A stretch of 64,000 nt of DNA from Tunicatimonas sp964551335 (lineage in GTDB: Bacteria > Bacteroidota > Bacteroidia > Cytophagales > Cyclobacteriaceae), in the NCBI GenBank assembly GCA_964551335.1, contig CAZKCO010000021.1, positions 1 through 64,000 on the forward strand. Reading direction: 5' to 3'. The first letter of the stretch is position 1. Each line of letters begins with the position of its first letter. The notes under the pieces are model-generated. The model saw only the letters and a program-made list of their open reading frames with translations. It was not told where the DNA came from and made no database searches. This document shows positions 52,801 to 60,022 of the stretch, piece by piece. The position numbers were made by a program, and so were the translations under genes.

Positions 52801-52979
52801 TCAATGTCAGTGACGGTTCCTTGGGTCGTGCCTTTCACCAGAATATTCACTCCGGGTAAAGCACCTTCTTCTTCGGCAGTAACGGTACCCGTAACAGTTC
52901 GTTGCTGGGCGAAGGCGATAGTAATTCCGCAAAATAGCATAGCGGTCAGCAAAAAGCGCGCAAGTAGCTTTGGATTCAT
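49890..52979 (-). CDS. SusC/RagA-family TonB-dependent transporter (second pair)
   Basis: The ATG at 52979 gives 1029 residues with signal peptide NPKLLARFLLTAMLFCGITIAFAQ; the frame is open to an ATG at 53051, which would bury the signal. Order: carboxypeptidase-regulatory-like domain (VTGTVTAEEEGALPGVNILVKG...), TonB plug (EEIVVVGFGTQKKADLTGAV, then GVGTAGVNQPLWVIDGVP, ASAAIYGARAANGVIIVTTKRG) and a barrel ending RIFQLGARVTF. It lacks the STN domain and has no sigma/FecR partner, so its control differs from the 8-12 kb locus. It imports large nutrients of unknown nature. Confidence 0.95.
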   Translation of the reverse strand: MNPKLLARFLLTAMLFCGITIAFAQQRTVTGTVTAEEEGALPGVNILVKGTTQGTVTDIDGNYRINVPGEDATLVFSAVGYTSQEIAVGNRSTVDVVMPPDIQSLEEIVVVGFGTQKKADLTGAVGSIPAAEIAEKPITSPDQILAGRISGVQISNRSGDPGAPINVRIRGVGTAGVNQPLWVIDGVPIVQTSNITVNTGSNTETNPLAGINPNDIQSIDVLKDAASAAIYGARAANGVIIVTTKRGAEGRTSVTYDGFIGTQTTPQRIDVLNVDQFIDLQSELGRDFSQFRGEPFIDWQDATFKNGPMQSHNITASGGSENINFSVSAGYLTQEGIELAQDFERYSFKANSDIKVGKRKQFTFGESLLVSFVDRLVQSEGNRFAAFNSARNAPWFKIYNPDGPFGYNPENPTTTGGATGSNLVYRSDFRANETRVKNRKVLGNIYGQWEIIEGLTFKTSFGLDYNVGDGFYYQGPVTFSQIGDPNLSLLVQSRPIELTTNIANTLTYSKTFGRHNLTVLLGHEETNFRFDKLRIQGRDLFNPAIRFGSVASTVAAGNEADQWALRGFLGRVNYSFGSKYLATFNVRRDASSRFAEGNRSDIFPSASVGWRITEESFFPETSFIDDLKIRAGWGQSGNQFTGLNFAYLSSLNINPFYVIGSGQNIVRAPVPTSFANADLKWEVSTQTDIGLDAAFWEGRVELTFDYYDKVTDDVLLGLPVPAVSGFFLPTDANIGQIRNNGIELALNYNNRVGDFNYSIGGNFTTVNNEVTSLGEIPAIIGGIGGGQTHRTIVGESLGHFYGFKTDGIYQTQAEVDNAPPDALSADRQPGDIRFVDVNGDGVVDNNDRTTLGSPIPDFYYGINLSADWRGFDFSVLFQGVGGMQVYNAARQSFENLAGTNNQSTRVLDRWSGPGTSDEIPRATLDDLNNNNRFSDRWVEDADFLRIRNIQLGYNVSSEALESITSGFINNLRVYVGAQNLFTFTNYLGFDPEVTRGFSFQKGEFPLATGQDSGGSPQPRIFQLGARVTF

Positions 52980-53231
52980 AGATTTGAAGGTTGGCGTTGG
53001 AAAAAAGATAGTTGGCCATCTATTAATGAGGGTACATAAATAGCGCTGCACTCAAGTTAAAAAAAAAGCTGATTATCCGAGTCTTGTTAATGACAATTTT
53101 AGAATAATCGTTGGACGTATAACCATAAAATGAGCAAAAACAAGGTATTATTGTATTTTGAAGGGATGTAAATGGGCTGATTTATTCTCAGAGCTTATCT
53201 GGAATGATATTGTATCTTAGGGGCACCCTCC

Positions 53232-53327
53232 CCGGATGAGCGATAGCGCTCGGCACCTGACGAATTCCGGTCGGCGCCCCGACGGGGTCTCCCGCATGAG
53301 ATGCCGGAATTTGCTTCGCTCATCCGC
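53232..53327. mobile_element. Miniature element core, copy 2 (relic)
   Basis: CCGGATGAGC at the left and GCTCATCCG at the right frame CGAATTCCGG, GGGGTCTCCC and GATGCCGGAATT in the same order as copies 1 and 4. The spacers are different, with an added GC-rich hairpin (GGCGCCCCGACGGGG region). The GGGTGTACGACAA-type ends are not recognisable, so this looks like an old or a related core-only element. Confidence 0.55.
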
Positions 53328-53478
53328 GTGGCGTCCACCGGCAAGAATATTTTATTTCTGTCCCCAAGTTAAATTGTCAGTATACTTATCAGCTAATGGT
53401 TTCGGTTTGCTAGGTATAAACGTCTACTGTTTAGTTCGTGCTAGAGAATGGGGGAGGTGAATATTACTGATTAGAAAC

Positions 53479-53519
53479 AAAAAATCTTCCCCATCGCTCT
53501 GCGGCGAGTGAGGAAGATT
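53479..53519 (-). terminator. Intrinsic terminator of the persulfide dioxygenase operon
   Basis: Read on the minus strand: AATCTTCC, loop with CGCCGCAGAGCG, then GGAAGATT followed by TTTTTG. It lies 23 nt after the stop of the metallo-hydrolase gene (53542) and closes the DUF302/metallo-hydrolase transcript. Confidence 0.8.
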
Positions 53520-53541
53520 ACCAAAGGTAATATGAGGATAC

Positions 53542-54969
53542 TTATACTTTAAGCGCAGCCAGCTTTTCTTCGCGACGCTGGTTCGGGCACTTTCCGGCGA
53601 CCATGGGCAGGTTATTAACCTCTTTTAGCGCATCAAAACCACCGTGCACGTTTTTGAAGTTTGACAAGCCGCGCTGCTTTAGAATAGAGGCGGCAATCAT
53701 AGAACGGTAGCCACCCGCGCAGTGTAGCGCGTAAGGTTGATTTTTATCCACCTTAGCTAACTGATTGGGTAAGTCTTTCAGCGGAATATTCAGTGCTCCT
53801 TCCACGTGCTCAGTTTCGGCTTCGGTGTTACGACGAACGTCCAGCACCTGATAGCCTTGGTCAATTAAGTTAACCACTTCGGTGGCTTCTACTGAAGCTA
53901 CTTTCTCTACCGGTTTGCCCGCCTGCTGCCAGGCAGTTACTCCTCCTTCCAGGTAACCTTTTACGTTTTCAAAGCCAACCCGGGCTAGGCGTAGTACTGC
54001 TTCTTCCTCCTGACCGGGTTCGGTTACCAGCACTATGGGCTGATCGATTTTCAGCAATGTGCCTACCCATACCGCGTACTGCCCATCTAAGCCAATATTT
54101 AGTGAGTTGGGTACAAACCCCTTCTCAAATTCGTCTTGATGACGGGTATCCAGAATAACTGCGCCCTGCTGCACTGCCTGCTCAAAGGCTTCTATAGACA
54201 GGGGCTGATTATTGCGCTGCATTACTTCGTCGATATTCTCGTAGCCCATTTTGTTGATCCGGGCGTTTTCGGGGAAGTAGGCGGGAGGGGCTTCCTGTCC
54301 TTCCAGTACGGCTTCCACAAATTTTTCTTTCTCTTTGATCTGCAGCGCGTAGTTGTAGTTTTTCTGCGCCCCCATGGTACTGAAGGTTTCGTCGCTCATG
54401 CTCTTACCGCACTGCGATCCGGCCCCGTGTCCGGGATACAGAATTACCTCATCATCTAGTGGCATCAGCTTATCCTGAATAGAATCAAACAGCAGGCCGG
54501 CCAGGTCTTCAGCTGAAAGATCGGATTTTACGGCCAGGTCGGGACGGCCTACATCCCCGTTGAAGAGGGTATCACCGGTAAATACCGCGTGGTCGTTGCC
54601 TTTATCATCAATGAGCAGGAAGCAGGAAGATTCCATGGTATGGCCGGGAGTGTGCAGCACTTTCACCTGCACTTCTCCGATTTGGAACAGTTCATTGTCC
54701 TCGGCTACGTAGGCCGAATAGTTGGGTTGAGCGGTTGGTCCAAACACCACGGTAGCTCCGGTGGCTTTAGCTAAATCCAGGTGGCCCGACACGAAATCGG
54801 CGTGGAAGTGGGTTTCAAAAATGTACTTGATGGTAGCTCCGCGTTTCTGCGCCAGTTCCAGGTAAGGGGCGGTTTCGCGTAGAGGGTCAATAATAGCGGC
54901 TTCGCCTTGGGACTCAATGTAGTAGGCGGCTTCGGCCAAACATCCGGTATAAAGTTGTTCGATGTACAT
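53542..54969 (-). CDS. Persulfide dioxygenase-like metallo-hydrolase with two rhodanese domains
   Basis: 475 residues. The N-terminal metallo-beta-lactamase domain (1-230) has the metal motif THFHADFVSGH: His54, His56, Asp58, His63. This is the ETHE1-like branch that oxidises glutathione persulfide. Two rhodanese domains follow (about 255-350 and 365-460). The second keeps the catalytic Cys417 in LHCAGGYRS; in the first the corresponding loop reads VTEPGQEE, with no Cys, so it is likely non-catalytic. With DUF302 and an ArsR regulator upstream it forms a sulfide/persulfide-response unit. The DUF302 gene precedes it by 27 nt. Confidence 0.92.
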   Translation of the reverse strand: MYIEQLYTGCLAEAAYYIESQGEAAIIDPLRETAPYLELAQKRGATIKYIFETHFHADFVSGHLDLAKATGATVVFGPTAQPNYSAYVAEDNELFQIGEVQVKVLHTPGHTMESSCFLLIDDKGNDHAVFTGDTLFNGDVGRPDLAVKSDLSAEDLAGLLFDSIQDKLMPLDDEVILYPGHGAGSQCGKSMSDETFSTMGAQKNYNYALQIKEKEKFVEAVLEGQEAPPAYFPENARINKMGYENIDEVMQRNNQPLSIEAFEQAVQQGAVILDTRHQDEFEKGFVPNSLNIGLDGQYAVWVGTLLKIDQPIVLVTEPGQEEEAVLRLARVGFENVKGYLEGGVTAWQQAGKPVEKVASVEATEVVNLIDQGYQVLDVRRNTEAETEHVEGALNIPLKDLPNQLAKVDKNQPYALHCAGGYRSMIAASILKQRGLSNFKNVHGGFDALKEVNNLPMVAGKCPNQRREEKLAALKV

Positions 54970-54996
54970 AGTAGAAAAATTTAGTAGTGAGAGATT

Positions 54997-55386
54997 CTAA
55001 AGAGAGTTAATGACGTTTTTTAGTTTGCCCTGCACCTCGGTAGCAATACCCGCCAGCGATTCGTTCTCTACCGCCTGCATGGAAGCCATCGGGTCCACGG
55101 CGGCCACTTCTACCGTACTGTCGTCCAGTTGCTGAACAATCACGTTGCAGGGCAGCATGGTGCCAATCTTATTTTCGGCCTGTAACGCTTGGTAGGCAAA
55201 ATTTGGGTTGCAGGCACCCAGAATCAGGTAGGGTGGCATATCCTTATCCAACTTCTTCTTCATGGTAGCCTGCACATCAATCTCGGTCAGTACCCCAAAG
55301 CCTTCGGATTTCAGCGCCTCGGTTACCTGCTCTACGGCATCAGAAAAAGTAGTGTTGGTTAATTGTTTAGCGTGATAGTATTTCAT
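54997..55386 (-). CDS. DUF302-family protein
   Basis: 129 residues: FSDAVEQVTEALKSEGFGVLTEIDVQATMKKKL, then PYLILGACNPNFAYQALQAENKIGTMLPCNVIVQ and a VAAVDPMASMQAV end, the standard DUF302 layout with its conserved LGACNP and LPCNV cysteines. The biochemical role of the family is open; it often accompanies sulfur or thiol stress genes. It is the first gene of the operon and has an ArsR-type operator 100 nt upstream (55487-55506). Confidence 0.92.
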   Translation of the reverse strand: MKYYHAKQLTNTTFSDAVEQVTEALKSEGFGVLTEIDVQATMKKKLDKDMPPYLILGACNPNFAYQALQAENKIGTMLPCNVIVQQLDDSTVEVAAVDPMASMQAVENESLAGIATEVQGKLKNVINSL

Positions 55387-55486
55387 GGAAAATCAAATTG
55401 AATAGTAAAATTATTGACCTGAGTTTCGACTAACAATGACAAAAATCAGGTTTGTAAGGTAGGATAAGAAATATTTATAAATGTTA

Positions 55487-55506
55487 ATATGAAAATTCAT
55501 TCATAT
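55487..55506. promoter_or_regulatory. ArsR-type operator 2, upstream of the DUF302 operon
   Basis: ATATGAA-AATTCA-TTCATAT: perfect 7-bp arms with a 6-nt spacer. The same motif with longer arms stands upstream of the ArsR-type gene (55846-55871). It lies between the regulator stop and the DUF302 start, where a repressor would act on the DUF302/metallo-hydrolase operon. Confidence 0.65.
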
Positions 55507-55521
55507 GTAATGCTAAATTTT

Positions 55522-55830
55522 TTACAATACCGCCTCGCACTTATCCATGCAGGCCAGTACTCCGGTCACTTCTTTCATCTTCAGTTGATAGTAGACCTTT
55601 TTGCCATCGCGCTCACTAGACAGAATTCCTTTCAGTTTCATGTTGGTGAGGTGGTGCGATACCAGCGACTGTTCCGAGCCTAAAGCTTCGGTAAGGTCGT
55701 TTACCATCATCTTCTCTCGCTTGGAAAGCAAATCTACAATGGCGATACGTAGCGGATGAGCGATCGTCTTCAGAATGAAGGCCACCTTTTCTAGCTTTTC
55801 CGGGTTTATGGTCGGTAACGTCTGTGTCAT
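55522..55830 (-). CDS. ArsR/SmtB-type winged-helix repressor
   Basis: 102 residues: EKVAFILKTIAHPLRIAIVDLLSKREKMMVNDL, the recognition helix SEQSLVSHHLTNMKLKGIL and the wing SSERDGKKVYYQLK. Cys94 and Cys98 near the C-terminus are the only cysteines. They could sense persulfide or metal, though the spacing is not that of BigR/SqrR as I know it. The two matching palindromes, one in its own promoter and one before the DUF302 operon, suggest that it represses both. It is encoded just upstream of the genes it would control. Confidence 0.92.
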   Translation of the reverse strand: MTQTLPTINPEKLEKVAFILKTIAHPLRIAIVDLLSKREKMMVNDLTEALGSEQSLVSHHLTNMKLKGILSSERDGKKVYYQLKMKEVTGVLACMDKCEAVL

Positions 55831-55845
55831 ATCTAACTATACGTA

Positions 55846-55871
55846 AATATATGAAGATATGTTCATATATT
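55846..55871. promoter_or_regulatory. ArsR-type operator 1, upstream of the regulator gene
   Basis: AATATATGAA-GATATG-TTCATATATT: perfect 10-bp arms, 6-nt spacer, 16 nt upstream of the regulator ATG. The length and spacing suit a winged-helix dimer. The inner part ATATGAA-n6-TTCATAT is shared with operator 2. Confidence 0.7.
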
Positions 55872-55903
55872 CTATAATTTTTTTTGATTGGCGGAAAATC
55901 GGA

Positions 55904-58150
55904 TCACACATTCCACCAGTAGGTGAGTTTGAGTACCAGAGCGCGGTTCCTGACGCCGAAGGGCTGCGGGAAATAGTTATCGGTATACACTATGAATAAA
56001 TCGGAAGCAGGCTGATAGCGCCACTGAAAGCGGGTGTTTAGATTAATGTTATCAATCTGTTCGTTGTACTGCATAAAAGCGGTAAAGAATAATTTGTTTG
56101 TCATGGTGATGTCTACCTGGGGACCTACCAGCCAGAAAGTGCTCTGATTCCAGGGCTCCGGTAGATTGATGCGGTTGTAGCTCGAGCGAACGGCCAAACT
56201 CACGTAGGGCTGAAAGCGGTAACCTACTTCGCCGGTTACATTAAGGCGGGTGCCGTTGGCATAGTAGCCCCCGTAGCGGGTAGAAAAAGCGTAGGTAAAC
56301 AGGCTGTTAGGTTTAGACTCGTATTCGGTACCCCAGGCGTTCCACCAGTGCTCGGTGCCGGTAGCCAAAGTATCGCCCAGCGCGTTGGTTGGGTCAAAGC
56401 CCTGAAGTAACTGCACGTAGTTGTGGGCAATCCAGCCGGTAAAACTGGAGCGGTTCTGAAAACTGACGTTGTAGGACAGATAGCTTTCGTTGTCCGTTTG
56501 CTGGAAAGATTCATTGTAGAAAAGGGTCGAGTTCAGGGTGGGTCCGTGGCTAACCACGCTACTATTTTCGGGAAAGAAGCGGTACGTTATTTCGGGATTT
56601 ACTCTGATGTAGGAGCGGCGGGGCACAAAACCTACTTCGGCAGTGTAACCTCGGCCTACGTACTCGTGCTGCCAGCTAATTGTCCAGCGGCGGCTGTCGT
56701 ACTGCAAGTTGGCGGCATGTACCATGTTGCGGTCTAATCTCTCTGGGCTCATGGAATGCAGGTAGAGTACCTTTCCTGTCCAGAGGTTGTTAGAGGAGGC
56801 GATGTTATACTCCACCCCGATGTTGCGATTGTACCGGGAGTACACTGGAGTATTTGGATCATCGCTGGGAGTATAGTTCAACGACTCTTTGTTCACCACA
56901 ATCAAACCAATATTAGACCGGGCAAATACCTGACGCTGAAGGGCAGCTACCGTAAAATTCTGGGCTGGTAAATCAGTTTCTTCCACCTTTCCGGTTTGGA
57001 TGTTCATAGCCCCGATACGCCAGTTTTTGTTAAGCTTTCCGCTTAGCCGCGCTCCAAATTGAATGGGTACTCCCAACCCGATGCGGCGAGAGAAGAAAGG
57101 GCGAATTGTCGGATAGCCGAAGTTGGCGAACAAGTCGGCATTCTCCAGAAAGAACTGCCGCCGTTCGGGGAAAAACAACTCGAAACGATCCAGGTTGGTT
57201 ACCTGCTGGTCTACCTCTACCTGTGAGAAATCGGGATTCACGGTTAGGTCCAGATTCAGGGAAGAGGTGATGGCGATTTTGGCATCAACCCCTACCTCGC
57301 CCCGGTACTCGGTGGAGGTGTTTTCTTCAAAATTGCGGGTAGCTCCGCCCAGTGTGTAAGGAATAATGGAGACGTTGCTGCCCACGGTGGGCGGAGGCTG
57401 ATCCCAGACCAGGGTGCCGGTGTAAGCTAAGGATGCCGATGGAAACTGCCGGGGCACGGGTGCCCAGGCCGATTTCTCCGCCATTTTTAAGTCCAGACGG
57501 CTAAAGTTGATGCCCCATTCGGTAATACCTTTTTTGTAGCGGATGGTTTTGAAAGGAATAGCCGCCTCAAAAACCCATTTATCCTCATAATTTTTTACTT
57601 CTGATACCCACTTATTATCCCAGCTTAAATCGACCCGCCCGCCGTCGTACATTAGCCCGTCCCACTGCGCTCCGGCCGCATTGGCTCCGAAGGAAAATCC
57701 ATTGGTCTGATCATCGAACGGGTCCATAAATAGCAGGAAATTATCGTTTTTCCCGAAGGAGAAATCCCGGCGCATGGATTCTACAATGTACGGACCCGGC
57801 TTAGCGTGGTAGCACTCGGCCAGTAGGTACAGGAAATTGTCGTCGTAGGCCATGCGCACATCCGTACGGACCAGAGCCCGGCTGGTATCCATCGGCAGTA
57901 TCATATGAAAGTCGGATGCAATATTAGCCTGCTGCCAGGCCGAATCTAGCGTACCCCCGTCGATGACGATAGGCGTATTCGTCTTCTTTAGCAACAGCCG
58001 GTAGTCAGCATTTTTTTTCTGAGCAAATAGGGGAGAAGAAGCAAGAAGTAGTAGGCTGAAAATTACACCGATGAATTTCACGTAATGCAGTTTAAGCGAT
58101 CTTAATAGGACAGACAAAGCTACCTTTTTTTTAGATGTGAGCAAGATCAC
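55904..58150 (-). CDS. DUF5916 outer-membrane protein with CBM9-like N-terminal domain
   Basis: 748 residues from a GTG start; no ATG lies before the signal segment VKFIGVIFSLLLLASSPLFAQ. Residues about 50-240 look like a carbohydrate-binding family 9-like domain (PIVIDGGTLDSAWQQA, VRMAYDDNFLYLLAECYHA, EAAIPFKTIRY). The rest is a DUF5916 beta-barrel (FFPERRQFFLENADLFANFGYP; ends LVLKLTYWWNV). It is probably an outer-membrane protein of unknown ligand. It lies next to, but not in, the sulfide regulon; its 5' end is 11 nt from a miniature-element copy. Confidence 0.88.
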   Translation of the reverse strand: MILLTSKKKVALSVLLRSLKLHYVKFIGVIFSLLLLASSPLFAQKKNADYRLLLKKTNTPIVIDGGTLDSAWQQANIASDFHMILPMDTSRALVRTDVRMAYDDNFLYLLAECYHAKPGPYIVESMRRDFSFGKNDNFLLFMDPFDDQTNGFSFGANAAGAQWDGLMYDGGRVDLSWDNKWVSEVKNYEDKWVFEAAIPFKTIRYKKGITEWGINFSRLDLKMAEKSAWAPVPRQFPSASLAYTGTLVWDQPPPTVGSNVSIIPYTLGGATRNFEENTSTEYRGEVGVDAKIAITSSLNLDLTVNPDFSQVEVDQQVTNLDRFELFFPERRQFFLENADLFANFGYPTIRPFFSRRIGLGVPIQFGARLSGKLNKNWRIGAMNIQTGKVEETDLPAQNFTVAALQRQVFARSNIGLIVVNKESLNYTPSDDPNTPVYSRYNRNIGVEYNIASSNNLWTGKVLYLHSMSPERLDRNMVHAANLQYDSRRWTISWQHEYVGRGYTAEVGFVPRRSYIRVNPEITYRFFPENSSVVSHGPTLNSTLFYNESFQQTDNESYLSYNVSFQNRSSFTGWIAHNYVQLLQGFDPTNALGDTLATGTEHWWNAWGTEYESKPNSLFTYAFSTRYGGYYANGTRLNVTGEVGYRFQPYVSLAVRSSYNRINLPEPWNQSTFWLVGPQVDITMTNKLFFTAFMQYNEQIDNINLNTRFQWRYQPASDLFIVYTDNYFPQPFGVRNRALVLKLTYWWNV

Positions 58151-58161
58151 CTTTTTAAAAG

Positions 58162-58308
58162 GGGGGTATGATAAGAATACATATTACCTTACCGGACTTG
58201 TTCCGGTATCTCCCTCCCTTTGATGCAATAGACCCCGGAATTTGCCAGGCGCCGGGTGCAGAGCCTCATCCAGGGATAGTATCAATTCTACAAAATTGTC
58301 ATACGCCC
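58162..58308. mobile_element. Miniature inverted-repeat element, copy 3 (diverged, reverse orientation)
   Basis: The ends GGGGGTATGATAA and, inverted, TTGTCATACGCCC pair at 11 of 13 positions. On the reverse strand the core reads GGATGAGGCTCTGC, a 15-nt insert, AATTCCGGGGTCT, so it is copy 4's core turned round. No clear 8-bp target duplication is left. The element lies between the 5' ends of the DUF5916 and TetR genes. An open frame at 58168-58401 is an accident of this sequence. Confidence 0.65.
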
Positions 58309-58398
58309 TTCCCGTGCCATTTACCATTAACTCCAACTTTTTTGAATCAAAGTGAAACCAAGCTCAATATACCTCGTAAAGTAAAAGTAGAAAAATTA

Positions 58399-58412
58399 TG
58401 ACCACATGGTCA
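58399..58412. promoter_or_regulatory. Palindrome over the TetR start codon, candidate autoregulatory operator
   Basis: TGACCA-CA-TGGTCA is a perfect inverted repeat with a 2-nt centre; the TetR ATG (58406) lies inside it. A dimeric repressor bound here would block initiation of its own gene. Confidence 0.45.
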
Positions 58413-59062
58413 CTTTAGAAGCAAAGCCCACATTTGAACGATTGAAGCCGGATAAAAAGCAGCAATTTATCGAAGCTGCTTTTGAAGAATTTGCGCTCCA
58501 TAGTTTTCAGGAAGCCTCCCTTAACCGGCTGATAAAGAAGCTGGGCATTGCCAAGGGCAGCATCTACCAGTACTTTGACGACAAGCAAGCCCTGTATTTT
58601 TATTTGAAAGAATATGCCATAGCCCAAAAGCGGAAGTTTATGCAAACCGCTATGACTACTACCCCCGATAATTTCTGGGATTGGCTGGAAAACTTGTTTC
58701 ACCAGGGATTAGCCTTTGATGCTCAGTACCCGGTGATGAACCGGTTTTTGTACCGCTACAGTCAGGAGAAAATGATTCCTGAAGTGGCAAAGAACATGGC
58801 TCGCTACGATCAGGAAGCAGTTGACTTTTTTTCGTCGATAATTACCCAGCAGCAGGAACAAGGCAGGTTGAAAAAGGATCTGGATGCTACCGTGATGGCT
58901 CGACTAATTATCCAGATCAGCAAGACTCTACTGGAAACTTTAGTACCAGCCGAGAAAGATACTAACCCCTTAGGTCCAGTAATACAAGCCAACGAAGTCG
59001 AGTATATTCAGGCTCTTCGGCAACTCATCGATATTTTAAAATCAGGGATGGAAAAAAATTGA
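58406..59062 (+). CDS. TetR/AcrR-family transcriptional repressor
   Basis: 218 residues. The N-terminal helix-turn-helix is PDKKQQFIEAAFEEFALHSFQEASLNRLIKKLGIAKGSIYQYFDDKQALYFYL in order, with the Tyr-Gln-Tyr-Phe end typical of TetR; the rest is a helical ligand domain without close match. It precedes a three-gene ABC exporter on the same strand and probably controls it. A hairpin (59119-59146) separates it from the transporter genes. Confidence 0.93.
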   Translation: MVTLEAKPTFERLKPDKKQQFIEAAFEEFALHSFQEASLNRLIKKLGIAKGSIYQYFDDKQALYFYLKEYAIAQKRKFMQTAMTTTPDNFWDWLENLFHQGLAFDAQYPVMNRFLYRYSQEKMIPEVAKNMARYDQEAVDFFSSIITQQQEQGRLKKDLDATVMARLIIQISKTLLETLVPAEKDTNPLGPVIQANEVEYIQALRQLIDILKSGMEKN

Positions 59063-59118
59063 CAATTGACAATGGATAATGGAAAGGGGATAGTAAAAAT
59101 AACTAACCCAATCTAATT

Positions 59119-59146
59119 AGAGTCATCCGCCTGTGGCGGAGACTCT
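59119..59146. terminator. Hairpin between tetR and the ABC exporter genes
   Basis: AGAGTC-AT-CCGCC-TGT-GGCGG-A-GACTCT forms an 11-bp stem with a 3-nt loop. No T-run follows, so termination is uncertain; it may be an attenuator, an mRNA stabiliser or a small dispersed hairpin. Confidence 0.45.
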
Positions 59147-59173
59147 GATCGTATCCGATAACCTTGAATAACT

Positions 59174-60022
59174 ATGATTGCGGTAAACGACCTTCGGTAT
59201 ACCTATCCCAAAAATCAGGACCCCACCCTAAGAGGAATCTCCTTTGCCATTGAGACCGGAGAGATCTTCGGCTTTCTCGGCCCCAGCGGCAGCGGGAAAA
59301 GTACTACCCAAAAGATTCTGTACAAATTGCTGGACGGTTACGATGGGCAGGTGCAGATTCAAAACAAAGATTTACTAAGCTGGGATAAGGATTTTTACCA
59401 ACGCATTGGCGTGAGCTTCGAGCTGCCCAATCACTACTTGAAATTAACTGCACTAGAGAATCTACAATTCTTCGCCAATTTTTACGAAAAAAAGCCTGCT
59501 GACTTTTACGAACTGCTGGACAAAGTGGGGCTGAAAGAAGATGCCGATAAGCCGGTTTCCGACTTTTCTAAGGGAATGAAGATGCGGCTGAACTTCATCC
59601 GCTCCTTCCTGCACGATCCTGACATTCTGTTTCTGGACGAACCCACCTCGGGCCTGGACCCGGTGAACGGAAAAATCATCAAAGACATTATCCTGGATTT
59701 GCGGGCGCAGGGAAAGACGATCTTCATCACCACCCACAGCATGTACGATGCCGATGCCCTCTGCGACCGCATTGCCCTGATTATTGACGGGGAGATTAAA
59801 GCCCTGGATCGTCCGGCCACGCTAAAGTTACAGCACGGGAAGCGCAAAGTTCGGGTAGAAGCTCAGGACGACGGTGCAGCTCGCGATTACGCACTGGATA
59901 CGCTCGGCCAAAACGAAGACTTTCTGGCGATCCTTCGGGAGAACAATATCAAAACCATTCACTCGGAAGAGGCTACACTGGAGGACGTGTTTATCAAACT
60001 CACCGGACAACGATTGGTATGA
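59174..60022 (+). CDS. ABC-2-type exporter, ATP-binding subunit
   Basis: 282 residues. Walker A GPSGSGKST (36-44), signature FSKGM (131-135, a common ABC-2 variant of LSGGQ), Walker B ILFLDEP (151-157) and a switch His in TTHSM. The usual Gln of the Q-loop region reads Glu in SFELPNHY. The C-terminal part (from about 220) is an accessory domain with VRVEAQDDGAA. It energises the two membrane subunits encoded next, with which it overlaps by ATGA. Drug or fluoroquinolone-type export is suggested by gene order with TetR, not proven. Confidence 0.93.
   Translation: MIAVNDLRYTYPKNQDPTLRGISFAIETGEIFGFLGPSGSGKSTTQKILYKLLDGYDGQVQIQNKDLLSWDKDFYQRIGVSFELPNHYLKLTALENLQFFANFYEKKPADFYELLDKVGLKEDADKPVSDFSKGMKMRLNFIRSFLHDPDILFLDEPTSGLDPVNGKIIKDIILDLRAQGKTIFITTHSMYDADALCDRIALIIDGEIKALDRPATLKLQHGKRKVRVEAQDDGAARDYALDTLGQNEDFLAILRENNIKTIHSEEATLEDVFIKLTGQRLV

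Larger units (their letters stand above)
53052..53541. other. 490-nt intergenic region with a relic of the miniature element and a terminator
   Basis: No gene is supported on either strand. The region upstream of susC (53052-53228) shows no exact -7 box. A diverged core of the miniature element lies at 53232-53327 and a minus-strand terminator at 53479-53519. An open frame at 53236-53460 is only the element core read as protein. Confidence 0.6.

Noticed and set aside
53236..53460. Plus-strand ORF of 74 codons
   Set aside because: It covers the GC-rich core of the miniature-element relic and has no coding marks.
58168..58401. Open frame of 77 codons upstream of the TetR gene
   Set aside because: It is almost entirely the miniature element copy 3 read as protein; composition (Pro, Gly, His-rich) and lack of any motif argue against a gene.
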